Below are positions 1-6,360 of a stretch of 6,994 bases of DNA, piece by piece. The number at the start of each line of letters is the position of its first letter. Position 1 is the stretch's first letter. The notes under the pieces are model-generated. The model was not told where the DNA came from. It ran no database searches and was given only the letters and a program-made list of their open reading frames with translations. The stretch comes from an uncultured Eubacteriales bacterium (GTDB lineage: Bacteria; Bacillota; Clostridia; Oscillospirales; Oscillospiraceae), in assembly GCA_900549495.1 (NCBI GenBank), contig UROL01000094.1, positions 1-6,994 of the forward strand, read 5' to 3'. Position numbers and translations under genes: made by a program.

Positions 1-1
1 G

Positions 2-1192
2 GCCACCGGGGCACTGAGCTTTATGGTGCTGGGCTTCTGCATGGGCATCTGCAATGGCTTTGCCATCCCCATTGCCCAGGCCTTCGGAGCCAACGACCAG
101 GTGTCCCTGCGTAAATACATCGCCAACTCCTTCTGGCTGACGGCGCTGTTCTCTCTGGTACTTACGGTGCCGGTGTGCATCTTCTGCCGCCCCATTTTGC
201 AGCTGATGAGCACCCCGGAGGATGTGTTCGAGTACGCATACCAATATATCTTCATCATCTTCCTGGGCATCCCCACGGTATTCCTGTATAATATCCTGGC
301 GGGCATTCTCCGCTCCCTGGGGGACAGCAGAACCCCGGTGATTTTCCTGGCCCTGTCCTCGGCCCTGAACATCGCCCTGGACATTGTTACCATCCGGCTA
401 TTCCATACCGGCGTGGGCGGCCCCGCTCTGGCTACGGTGATTTCCCAGGGTGTCTCCGGAGTGGTCTGCTATTTCTATATGAAAAAGCGGTTTGCCGTCC
501 TGCGGATGGAGCCTCAGGAGCGCCGCCCGGATGGGGCCATGATGAAGCGCCTGTGCTATATGGGTGTGCCCATGGGGCTGCAATACTCCGTCACCGCCAT
601 CGGCAGCCTGATTATCCAGGCCACCATGAATGGCTTCGGCTCCACCGCCGTGGCCGGTGCCACGGCAGCCAACCGCATCAACGGCTTCCTGGCCTGCCCC
701 ATTGAGGCATTGGGCGCTTCCATGGCCCCCTATACCGGCCAGAATCTGGGAGCCGGACGGCTGGACCGGATTACCAAGGGGGTGGTGGATGCCTCGGTGT
801 GCGGCTTTGTGTGTGCAGGGGTGCTGTATGGAGTTGTGCTGCTGTTCGGTGAGCCCCTGGTGGGCATCTTCCTGGACGAGCCGGATCCCCAGGTTATCGA
901 ATACGCCATCCGCTTCCTCAACGTGGTGTGTGCAGGCTATTGCCTGCTGACACTGGTGAATGTGGTGCGCTTCTCCATCCAGGGCATGGGCTTTTCCATG
1001 CTGGCCATCCTCTCCGGAGTGATGGAGATGCTCGCCCGCTCCGCCGCCGGGCTGCTGATTGCCCCCCGCATCGGCTTCACCGCCGTGGCCCTGTGCCACC
1101 CTCTGGCCTGGCTGGCGGCGGACTGCTTCCTGATTCCCGCCTTCCTCCTGTGCCGCAGGAGGGTGGCCCGGGAGCAGCACTTCGGAAGCTGA
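2..1192 (+). CDS. MATE family efflux transporter, 5' end missing
   Basis: This is a multidrug and toxin extrusion antiporter, an inner-membrane protein that exports cationic compounds in exchange for Na+ or H+. The frame is open from base 2 with no stop upstream, so the gene enters from the left edge and the ATG at 23 is an internal methionine. 396 codons are present; the family usually has about 450 residues, so roughly 50-60 N-terminal residues are missing. In partial numbering, AIPIAQAFGA (21-30) is the first-half MATE motif, a LRSLGDSRTP segment follows the next helices, and APYTGQNLGAGR (242-253) is the matching second-half motif, as expected for the two-fold pseudo-symmetric fold. About ten hydrophobic helices alternate with short loops. 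The gene ends in TGA, with no clear terminator before the phnD promoter. The substrate cannot be read from sequence, and no link to the phosphorus genes downstream is evident. Confidence 0.93.
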   Translation, partial: ATGALSFMVLGFCMGICNGFAIPIAQAFGANDQVSLRKYIANSFWLTALFSLVLTVPVCIFCRPILQLMSTPEDVFEYAYQYIFIIFLGIPTVFLYNILAGILRSLGDSRTPVIFLALSSALNIALDIVTIRLFHTGVGGPALATVISQGVSGVVCYFYMKKRFAVLRMEPQERRPDGAMMKRLCYMGVPMGLQYSVTAIGSLIIQATMNGFGSTAVAGATAANRINGFLACPIEALGASMAPYTGQNLGAGRLDRITKGVVDASVCGFVCAGVLYGVVLLFGEPLVGIFLDEPDPQVIEYAIRFLNVVCAGYCLLTLVNVVRFSIQGMGFSMLAILSGVMEMLARSAAGLLIAPRIGFTAVALCHPLAWLAADCFLIPAFLLCRRRVAREQHFGS

Positions 1193-1210
1193 GGCGGCCA
1201 TAGGTTCCTC

Positions 1211-1259
1211 TTGTGCAAAACCTGGGTAAAAATTGTAAAATATTGGAAATATCTGTTGA
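1211..1259 (+). promoter_or_regulatory. Candidate Pho-box-like repeat array upstream of phnD
   Basis: Five similar heptamers stand in line at helical spacing: TTGTGCA (1211), CTGGGTA (1222), TTGTAAA (1233), TTGGAAA (1243) and CTGTTGA (1253), with steps of 11, 11, 10 and 10 bp. The last overlaps the -35 hexamer at 1256. PhoB/PhoP response regulators bind direct repeats of about 7 bp with an 11 bp period (CTGTCAT in E. coli, TTAACA-like in Bacillus), often overlapping the -35. Assignment to PhoP is an inference. The region is AT-rich and the units are degenerate, so chance similarity is possible. Confidence 0.35.
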
Positions 1260-1284
1260 AAATACCGGACAGCAGGTGTATAAT
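1256..1284 (+). promoter_or_regulatory. Sigma-A type promoter of phnD
   Basis: TTGAAA at 1256-1261 and a perfect TATAAT at 1279-1284 are separated by exactly 17 bp. Transcription would start near 1291, giving a leader of about 40 nt before the phnD ATG at 1332. The position is right for the gene and the match is close to the housekeeping consensus, so strong expression is expected unless a regulator acts on the overlapping repeats. Confidence 0.85.
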
Positions 1285-1331
1285 GAGTCCCGGTGGTAAA
1301 ACCATACTACAATGATAAAAGGAGAACAATT

Positions 1332-2039
1332 ATGAAGAAACTGTCCCGTATTCTTTGCCTGGCACTGGCTGTTATGATGGCAATGTCCCTGTTGGCCATT
1401 TCCGCAGCTGCCGAGAATCCGCATTTCGACAAGTTGACCCTGGAATTCGTTCCCTCTAAGGATGCCGACGTTATTATCGCCGGTACCGCCAATCTGCCCG
1501 AGCTGGTAAAGGCCGAGATGGCCAAGCTGGGCTATGACATCGACGAAGTGGACATCACCGTTGGCACCAACTACGACGCCACCGGCGAGGCCATGTCTGC
1601 CGGTAGTATCGACGTGGGCTGGCTGCCCGGCGGCACCTACGCCCTGTACTCCGACGATGTGGACGTTATCCTCACCGCCACCCGTAACGGCCTGAGCAAC
1701 GACTCCACCAACCCCGCCGACTGGAACGGCGTTGAGAATGCCACCAAGAAGGACGGCCCCCAGGTTACCTACTACCGCTCCCTGATTTACGCCGCTCCCA
1801 CCGAGTACGGCAAGCAGCTGGCTGCCAAGGTCAATGCCGGTGAGAAGCTGACCTGGGAAGAGCTGGACAAGGCCAGCTGGGGCGTGCAGAAGACCTCTTC
1901 CTCCGCCGGTTACATCTATCCCACCATGTGGCTGATGGAGAACTACGACGGCAAGAAGGTTTCCGACCTGAGCAACGTCATCCCCATCGACTCCGACTAC
2001 GACGGCGCCCGGGCTGCTCTGGCTCTGGTTGCTGACTAA
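1332..2039 (+). CDS. phnD: PhnD-type phosphonate/phosphite/phosphate ABC transporter substrate-binding protein, unusually short
   Basis: This is the extracytoplasmic binding protein that delivers a phosphorus compound to the PhnE permeases. The start at 1332 is set by AAAAGGAG at 1317-1324, 7 nt upstream, and by a signal peptide (KK at 2-3, hydrophobic 6-23, cleavage likely near SAAAE at 24-28). Family segments are EFVPSKDAD (38-46), the MSAGSIDVGWLPGG region (88-101) and the ligand-loop segment KTSSSAGYIYP (187-197). The protein has 235 residues, whereas PhnD proteins usually have about 300-340. It goes from VIPIDS (216-221) straight into a YDGARAALALVAD tail that resembles a family C-terminus, so the second-lobe part that should follow the ligand loop appears to be missing. 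A terminator directly after the stop shows that this is the true gene end. There is no lipobox cysteine, which is unusual for a Gram-positive binding protein. Family assignment is firm; function of this shortened form is doubtful. Confidence 0.85.
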   Translation: MKKLSRILCLALAVMMAMSLLAISAAAENPHFDKLTLEFVPSKDADVIIAGTANLPELVKAEMAKLGYDIDEVDITVGTNYDATGEAMSAGSIDVGWLPGGTYALYSDDVDVILTATRNGLSNDSTNPADWNGVENATKKDGPQVTYYRSLIYAAPTEYGKQLAAKVNAGEKLTWEELDKASWGVQKTSSSAGYIYPTMWLMENYDGKKVSDLSNVIPIDSDYDGARAALALVAD

Positions 2040-2053
2040 TCCATAACCCTACG

Positions 2054-2085
2054 CTCCCCCGTGCACTCCGCACGGGGGAGTTTTT
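2054..2085 (+). terminator. Rho-independent terminator after phnD
   Basis: An 11 bp perfect stem (2054-2064 with 2070-2080, GC-rich, left arm CTCCCCCGTGC) closes a 5 nt loop and is followed by TTTTT at 2081-2085. It lies 14 nt after the phnD stop. It separates phnD from phnC and makes phnD a single-gene transcript, with any read-through limited. Confidence 0.93.
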
Positions 2086-2100
2086 GCCAGACGAAAACCC

Positions 2101-2118
2101 GGGAAAAATCGGGAAAAA
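2101..2118 (+). repeat. Two direct GGGAAAAA repeats upstream of the phnC promoter
   Basis: GGGAAAAA occurs at 2101-2108 and again at 2111-2118, a 10 bp period, so both copies face the same side of the helix. A weaker CGAAAA lies at 2092. They sit just upstream of the -35 at 2122, where an activator site or an UP-like A-tract element would be placed. A related GGGTAAAAA stretch occurs at 1224-1232 upstream of phnD. Function is unknown. Confidence 0.35.
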
Positions 2119-2121
2119 GGA

Positions 2122-2150
2122 TTGCATCATGCCGAATACTGATGTATAAT
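2122..2150 (+). promoter_or_regulatory. Sigma-A type promoter of phnC-phnE-phnE
   Basis: TTGCAT at 2122-2127 and a perfect TATAAT at 2145-2150 are separated by 17 bp, the same geometry as the phnD promoter, and both -10 boxes are preceded by TG. The start of transcription would be near 2157, giving a leader of about 45 nt before the phnC ATG at 2203. This promoter lies between the phnD terminator and phnC, so the importer is transcribed separately from its binding protein. Confidence 0.82.
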
Positions 2151-2202
2151 ACTGGAAATGCCCCATTTTTACCTTCGGGATGCAGAAAGGAACGTCACGC
2201 CC

Positions 2203-2964
2203 ATGATTGAATTTAAGAATGTGTACAAGACCTATCCCAATGGCTTCACAGCCCTGAAAGATGTGAACCTGCAAATTCCCCAGGGGGAGTTTGTGGCCAT
2301 CATCGGCCTGTCCGGTGCGGGCAAATCCACCATTTTGCGCTGCATCAACCGGATGCACGATGCTACCAAGGGCCAGGTGATTGTGGACGATGTGGATGTC
2401 TCCACCCTGAAGGGGGCGGCTCTGCGGAAGTTCCGCCGCAAGGTGGGCATGATTTTCCAGAGCTTCAATCTGGTCTCCCGGAGCACCGCCCTGAAAAACG
2501 TCCTCACCGCCGACGTGCCGGAGATGCCCTTCTGGCGGGTGCTGCTGGGGATATTCACCAAAGAGTAGAAAATGCGCGCCCTGGAAAGCCTGGACAAGGT
2601 GGGCATCCTGGACAAGGCCTATACCCGCTGCGACCAGCTCTCCGGCGGCCAGCAGCAGCGTGTGGCTCTGGCCCGCACCCTGAACCAGAACCCCAGCATC
2701 ATCCTGGCGGACGAGCCGGTGGCCTCCCTGGACCCCATCACCGCCAAGCAGGTCATGGCCGACTTCGTGCGCATCAACAAGGAATATAACATCTCCATCC
2801 TGCTGAACATCCACCATGTGGACTTGGCCCTGAAATACTGCGACCGGGTTATCGGTGTCCGGGCGGGCAAAATCGTATTCGACGGCCCGGCCAGCACCAT
2901 CACCCAGGCCCAGCTGGACGAGGTGTACAACGGCACCGCTGTGCCCACCATGGACAAGGGGTGA
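2203..2964 (+). pseudogene. phnC: PhnC phosphonate/phosphate ABC transporter ATP-binding protein, interrupted by an in-frame TAG
   Basis: This is the cytoplasmic ATPase that powers the PhnE permeases. Read through the stop, it gives 253 codons, the normal PhnC length, with all ABC motifs in order: Walker A GLSGAGKST (35-43), Q-loop Gln86, signature LSGGQQQ (146-152), Walker B IILADE (166-171), D-loop SLD (175-177) and the H-loop His204 in NIHHVD. Codon 122 (2566-2568) is TAG, between FTKE and KMRALESL, in the same frame and without any shift; family members usually have a residue such as Gln, Asp or Glu here. One base change from CAG or GAG explains it. The start at 2203 fits the family N-terminus MIEFKNVYKTYPNG; AGGA at 2188-2191 is 11 nt upstream, a slightly long spacing. 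The in-frame ATG at 2158 would lie at the predicted transcription start with no ribosome site. A restart at ATG 2572 has only a weak AAAGAG upstream and would yield a fragment lacking Walker A. Downstream, phnE follows after 7 nt. Confidence 0.9.
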
Positions 2965-2971
2965 GGGGCTT

Positions 2972-3850
2972 ATGGCGAATATCTTTACATATAAGCACCT
3001 GCTGATTGGGGAGCTGATGGTGCTGGCGGTGGCCCTGGTGCTGACCCTACGCAAGCCGGAGGTCATCACCACCAAAAGCGGCAACACCGTGTCCCGGCCC
3101 CGCAGCCCCATGGGGGTTATCTGTATCCTGCTGGTTCTGGCCATTACCTGGGCCCTGCATATGACCGGCTTCCAGATTTCTGTAATCATCCAGAAGGGCG
3201 AAAAAATTGTCGCCATTCTGGAAAAACTGTTCCGCCCCAAGTGGGAGTTCTTCCCCAAGGTCATTGCCCCCCTGGTGGATACCATCAAGATGTCCATCCT
3301 GGGCACCGTCATCGGCTGCGCCGCCGCTCTGCCCATTGCCGTGCTGGCCTCCAGCAATATCGACCACAATAAATTCGTGGTCAGCCTCCTGCGGGTGATT
3401 CTGGGCCTGATTCGCACCCTGCCCACCCTGATTATCGCCCTGGTGTGCGCCCTGATTTTCTCCCTGGGTACCTTCGCCGGTACGGTGGCCATCTCCATCT
3501 TCACCTTCGGCATCGTGGCCAAAATGCTCTATGAGAGCATCGAGACCATTGATATGGGCCCCTTCGAGGCTATGGAGGCCCTGGGGGCCAACAAGTTCCA
3601 GGCCTTCTGGTCCGCCGGTGTGCCCCAGATTCTGCCGGTGTACCTGAGCCACTGCCTGTACTGCTTCGAGATGAACGTCCGTGCCTCCGCCATTCTGGGC
3701 TATGTGGGTGCCGGCGGCCTGGGCATCACCATCAACGAGCGCATCGGCTGGCGGGACTATAACGGCCTGGGCATGGTGCTGCTGACCCTGCTGGTAGTTG
3801 TAGTCAGCATTGAATTCCTCAGCGAATTCCTGCGCAAGAAGCTGAGCTGA
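2972..3850 (+). CDS. phnE: PhnE-type phosphonate/phosphate ABC transporter permease, first copy
   Basis: This inner-membrane permease of 292 residues forms half of the translocation channel of the importer. The start at 2972 follows GAGG at 2963-2966, which overlaps the phnC TGA, and gives a hydrophobic N-terminus; the longer open frame upstream overlaps phnC and has no family likeness. Hydrophobic helices lie at about 10-26, 47-64, 105-127, 136-168, 168-184 and 264-281. The EAA loop that contacts the ATPase is EAMEALGANKFQAFWSAG (199-216) followed by VPQILP. The segment ASAILGYVGAGGLG (238-251) is typical of PhnE and related importer permeases. It is intact, with the usual length plus a slightly long N-terminal part. 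It should pair with the second permease as a heterodimer. The symbol is used in the family sense; the substrate could be phosphonate, phosphite or phosphate. Confidence 0.92.
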   Translation: MANIFTYKHLLIGELMVLAVALVLTLRKPEVITTKSGNTVSRPRSPMGVICILLVLAITWALHMTGFQISVIIQKGEKIVAILEKLFRPKWEFFPKVIAPLVDTIKMSILGTVIGCAAALPIAVLASSNIDHNKFVVSLLRVILGLIRTLPTLIIALVCALIFSLGTFAGTVAISIFTFGIVAKMLYESIETIDMGPFEAMEALGANKFQAFWSAGVPQILPVYLSHCLYCFEMNVRASAILGYVGAGGLGITINERIGWRDYNGLGMVLLTLLVVVVSIEFLSEFLRKKLS

Positions 3851-3864
3851 GAGGAGGCTGCGGT

Positions 3865-4716
3865 ATGAAAAAGAAAAACGGTTCTATTCTGGAAACCCTG
3901 GACCACAAGCTCACCGTGGCCGAGGCATATGCCCTGCGCCCCCGGAAATGGGTGCTGTATACTGTAATTGTGCTGATTCTGGCCACCCTGGTGGGCTGGT
4001 CCGGCTCCGATGTCCATTTCAGCGGCCTGACCTCCACCGGCTCCAGCGTGGCCCAGGGCGTGGTCTCCGGTATTTTCCACCCGGATACCTCCCTGATGTT
4101 CGGCACGGGGGAGACGGATGTGCCCTATCTGCTGCTGCAAACCATTGCCATTGCCATTTTGGGCACTCTGTTTGGCTCTGTTCTGGCGGTTCCCTTTGCC
4201 TTCCTGGCATCCACCAATATCATGCCCAGACCCATTGCCTACCTGTTCCGGGTGGTAATTCTGCTGATTCGCACCATCCCCAGCCTGGTGTGGGCGCTGA
4301 TGTGGATTCGGGTCACCGGCCCCGGCGCCGCCTGCGGCGTGATTACCCAGAGCGTTTGCTCCATAGGCATGATTTCCAAAATGTACATTACCGCCATTGA
4401 GGATTTGGACACCAAGATTCTGGAAAGCCTGGATGCCATGGGCTGCACCCCCTTCCAGAAGATTCGCTACGGCGTGATTCCCCAGCTTACAGCCAGCTTT
4501 ATCTCCACCACCATTTATCGGTTCGATATCAATTTGAAGGATGCCACCACTCTGGGCATCGTGGCCGCCGGTGGCATTGGCTCCTCCCTGATGCAGTGCC
4601 TGAACAGCCGCCGCTGGGCTATGGTGGGCTCCTTTGTGTGGGGCCTGATGCTGCTGGTGGTGGTGATTGAGTTCTTCTCCACCAGAATCCGCACCAAGCT
4701 GGCCCACGGAGAGTGA
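3865..4716 (+). CDS. phnE: PhnE-type phosphonate/phosphate ABC transporter permease, second copy
   Basis: This is the second membrane subunit, 283 residues, 14 nt after the first copy and clearly paralogous to it. AGGAGG at 3852-3857 stands 7 nt before the ATG, an excellent ribosome site. The N-terminus is cytoplasmic and basic (KKK at 2-4, RPRK at 25-28) and is followed by a helix at about 29-45, then an external segment, and helices at about 86-118, 124-150, 155-172 and 252-272. The EAA-like loop is ESLDAMGCTPFQKIRYG (187-203) followed by VIPQL; ATTLGIVAAGGIGSSL (227-242) matches the GYVGAGGLG segment of the first copy. Two permease genes next to one ATPase gene is a common arrangement in Firmicutes phn loci. 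The gene ends the tight phnC-phnE-phnE run; 121 nt follow before the nucleotidase gene. Confidence 0.92.
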   Translation: MKKKNGSILETLDHKLTVAEAYALRPRKWVLYTVIVLILATLVGWSGSDVHFSGLTSTGSSVAQGVVSGIFHPDTSLMFGTGETDVPYLLLQTIAIAILGTLFGSVLAVPFAFLASTNIMPRPIAYLFRVVILLIRTIPSLVWALMWIRVTGPGAACGVITQSVCSIGMISKMYITAIEDLDTKILESLDAMGCTPFQKIRYGVIPQLTASFISTTIYRFDINLKDATTLGIVAAGGIGSSLMQCLNSRRWAMVGSFVWGLMLLVVVIEFFSTRIRTKLAHGE

Positions 4717-4722
4717 GGATAC

Positions 4723-4738
4723 CCGGGGTGCGCCCCGG
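4723..4738 (+). other. Small hairpin after the second phnE
   Basis: A perfect 6 bp G/C stem (CCGGGG with CCCCGG) encloses the tetraloop TGCG, 6 nt after the phnE stop. No T-run follows, so it is not a standard terminator. It may protect the 3' end of the phn transcript or slow polymerase. A weaker GCCG/CGGC hairpin with a 9 nt loop follows at 4761-4777. Confidence 0.5.
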
Positions 4739-4783
4739 CACTCCTGACGGCCCGGAAAGCGCCGCCTGGGAAACGGCACTAAG

Positions 4784-4817
4784 CCCCCTCGGTCTGCTTG
4801 CAAGGAGACCGAGGGGG
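4784..4817 (+). promoter_or_regulatory. Strong 12 bp hairpin in the leader of the nucleotidase gene
   Basis: CCCCCTCGGTCT (4784-4795) pairs perfectly with 4806-4817; the 10 nt between contain CTTGCAAG, so pairing may extend further. It ends 9 nt before the AAGG ribosome site (4827-4830) of the next gene. It has no T-run on either strand, so it is not a convincing intrinsic terminator. It could stabilise the processed mRNA or tune expression between the transporter and phosphatase genes. No promoter resembling those of phnD and phnC is visible in 4717-4837. Confidence 0.6.
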
Positions 4818-4837
4818 ACAACGGAAAAGGAAAAATT

Positions 4838-6349
4838 ATGAAACAGCTGAACATCTATTTTACCAGTGACATTCACGGCTATTTCTCCCCCCTGGATTAT
4901 GCCACGGGGGCCCACGCCGATACCGGGGCCGCCAACTGTATGCGCCGCTTCCCCAACGATGGAAATACCCTGATTATCGATGGGGGCGACACCTTGCAGG
5001 GCAGCCCCTTTACCTATTATCTTCACAAAAATGCCCTGGAAGCCCCCTGCGTTCCTGCCCGGATTATGAACTGCGGGGGCTATGATTTTTTCACCCTGGG
5101 CAACCATGACTTCAACTACGGCCAGGAATACCTGAGCCGGTATATCCAGGGCAGCGATGCCCGCTGCCTCTGCGCCAATGTGGCAGGGCTAAAGGGCGTG
5201 GAGCCCTATGCCATCGTCACCATGCAAAATGGTCTGCGGGTGGGCCTGACCGGCATCGTCACCCACCACATCAACATCTGGGAGCGGCCAGAGAATCTGA
5301 AGGGCCTGACCATCACCGACCCGGTGCCCGCCGCCGCGGCAGCGCTGGAGGCACTGAAGCGGGAGCGGGTGGATATCACCGTGTGCATCTACCACGGCGG
5401 CTTCGAGTGCGATTTGGACACCGGGGCAGCCCTGACGGACAGCGACGAGAACCAGGGCTACCGCATCTGCCGGGAGCTGGACTTCGATGTGCTGCTCACC
5501 GGCCACCAGCATATTCCCATTGCGCCCCGGCGCTTGCTGGGCACCTACATCTGCCAGACCCCGGACAAGGCGAAGCAGTTTGCCCGGATGGCATTGCAGG
5601 TCACCGCTTCCGGCATCACCATGGAAGGCTCCCTGGAGGATGCCGGGGGGGAGACAGACCCCCAGGCCGCCGCCATTCTGGCCCCCCTGGACAGGGCCGC
5701 CGCCGGTTGGCTGGATACCCCGGTGGGGCATCTGGATGTGCCCCTGCTGCCTGAGGAGCATATCGTCATGGCCCGGGAGGGCAGCGGCATTGCCAATTTC
5801 TTCAACCAGGTTCAGCTGGCGGCCTCCGGGGCGGATATCTCCTGCACCAGCCTGGGAAACCAGGTGAAGGGCTTCCGGCAGAGCATCACCGTCCGGGACG
5901 TGGTGGCGACGTATATCTACCCCAATACCCTGGATACCCTGCTGGTGAACCGCACCGTACTGAAGGCGGCGCTGGAGCGCTGCGCCCAGTATTTTTCCCT
6001 CCGCCCGGACGGCACCCTGGAGGTCAGCCAAGACTTCCTGAAGCCAAAGGTGGAGCACTATAACTACGATTATTTTGCCGGAATCCAGGTCACCATGGAC
6101 ATCCGAAACCCGGTGGGAAGCCGGGTGACCTCCATCCGCTACCAGGGCCAGGAGCTGCCCGACGGCCGGGAGCTGACCCTGTGCATGAATAACTACCGTT
6201 CCTCCGGCACCGGGGGCTACCCATGCTTTCGGGACTGCCCCAAGGTGCGCCAGCAGCAAACCGAGATTTCAGAGCTGATTATGGACTATGTGCTGGAGCG
6301 GGGAAGCATCACGGTGGACAAGACAAAGTGGCTCACCGTTCTTTACTAA
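4838..6349 (+). CDS. Bifunctional metallophosphatase/5'-nucleotidase, UshA/YunD-like, cytoplasmic
   Basis: This predicted enzyme of 503 residues hydrolyses nucleotides or other phosphate esters to release phosphate. The N-terminal calcineurin-like metallophosphatase domain (about 3-285) shows the metal-binding motifs in order: SDIHG (Asp11, His13), GGDT (Asp51), GNHD (Asn89, His90), His186 in CIYHGG and GHQH (222-225). The C-terminal 5'-nucleotidase domain (about 296-490) has NFFNQV (320-325), VEHYNYDYFAGIQ (405-417) as the likely nucleoside-binding region and NNYRSSGTGGY (451-461). The start follows AAGG at 4827-4830 by 7 nt. There is no signal peptide: residue 2 onward runs straight into the first beta-strand and metal motif. 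UshA itself is periplasmic, whereas YunD of Bacillus is cytoplasmic, so the latter is the closer functional model. The surE gene follows after 11 nt and its ribosome site overlaps this stop, indicating cotranscription. Exact substrate (UMP, AMP, 2',3'-cyclic nucleotide, UDP-sugar) cannot be told from sequence. Confidence 0.9.
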   Translation: MKQLNIYFTSDIHGYFSPLDYATGAHADTGAANCMRRFPNDGNTLIIDGGDTLQGSPFTYYLHKNALEAPCVPARIMNCGGYDFFTLGNHDFNYGQEYLSRYIQGSDARCLCANVAGLKGVEPYAIVTMQNGLRVGLTGIVTHHINIWERPENLKGLTITDPVPAAAAALEALKRERVDITVCIYHGGFECDLDTGAALTDSDENQGYRICRELDFDVLLTGHQHIPIAPRRLLGTYICQTPDKAKQFARMALQVTASGITMEGSLEDAGGETDPQAAAILAPLDRAAAGWLDTPVGHLDVPLLPEEHIVMAREGSGIANFFNQVQLAASGADISCTSLGNQVKGFRQSITVRDVVATYIYPNTLDTLLVNRTVLKAALERCAQYFSLRPDGTLEVSQDFLKPKVEHYNYDYFAGIQVTMDIRNPVGSRVTSIRYQGQELPDGRELTLCMNNYRSSGTGGYPCFRDCPKVRQQQTEISELIMDYVLERGSITVDKTKWLTVLY

Positions 6350-6360
6350 AGGAGAATCCC

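Noticed and set aside
1202..1222. AGGTT/AACCT hairpin as a terminator for the MATE gene.
   Set aside because: It has only a 5 bp stem with an 11 nt loop and no T-run; too weak to call.
2158..2202. Upstream ATG at 2158 as the phnC start.
   Set aside because: It lies 7 nt after the -10 box, would be essentially leaderless, and adds 15 residues not seen in the family; ATG 2203 has a ribosome site and the family N-terminus.
2566..2568. Stop-codon reassignment (TAG to Gln) for the whole genome.
   Set aside because: In a recoded genome several in-frame TAGs would be expected over about 6 kb of coding DNA; only one is seen. The absence of TAG as a terminator in six genes is too small a sample.
2855..2971. 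Longer phnE starting inside phnC at 2855.
   Set aside because: The extra 39 residues overlap the conserved end of phnC and are Ser/Pro/Arg-rich shadow sequence; GAGG before 2972 sets the start.
1978..3522. A 514-codon open frame on the minus strand across phnD, phnC and phnE, and another of 365 codons at 3757-4854.
   Set aside because: They lie opposite clearly conserved genes, have low-complexity composition typical of the antisense of GC-rich genes, show no family motif and no suitable ribosome site.
4784..4817. Rho-independent terminator ending the phn operon.
   Set aside because: The stem is strong but is followed by ACAACGG rather than a T-run, and the reverse strand has none either.
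6223..6360. Longer surE starting at 6223.
   Set aside because: The extension overlaps the conserved end of the nucleotidase; SurE proteins begin at the MNILITNDDG segment encoded from 6361.
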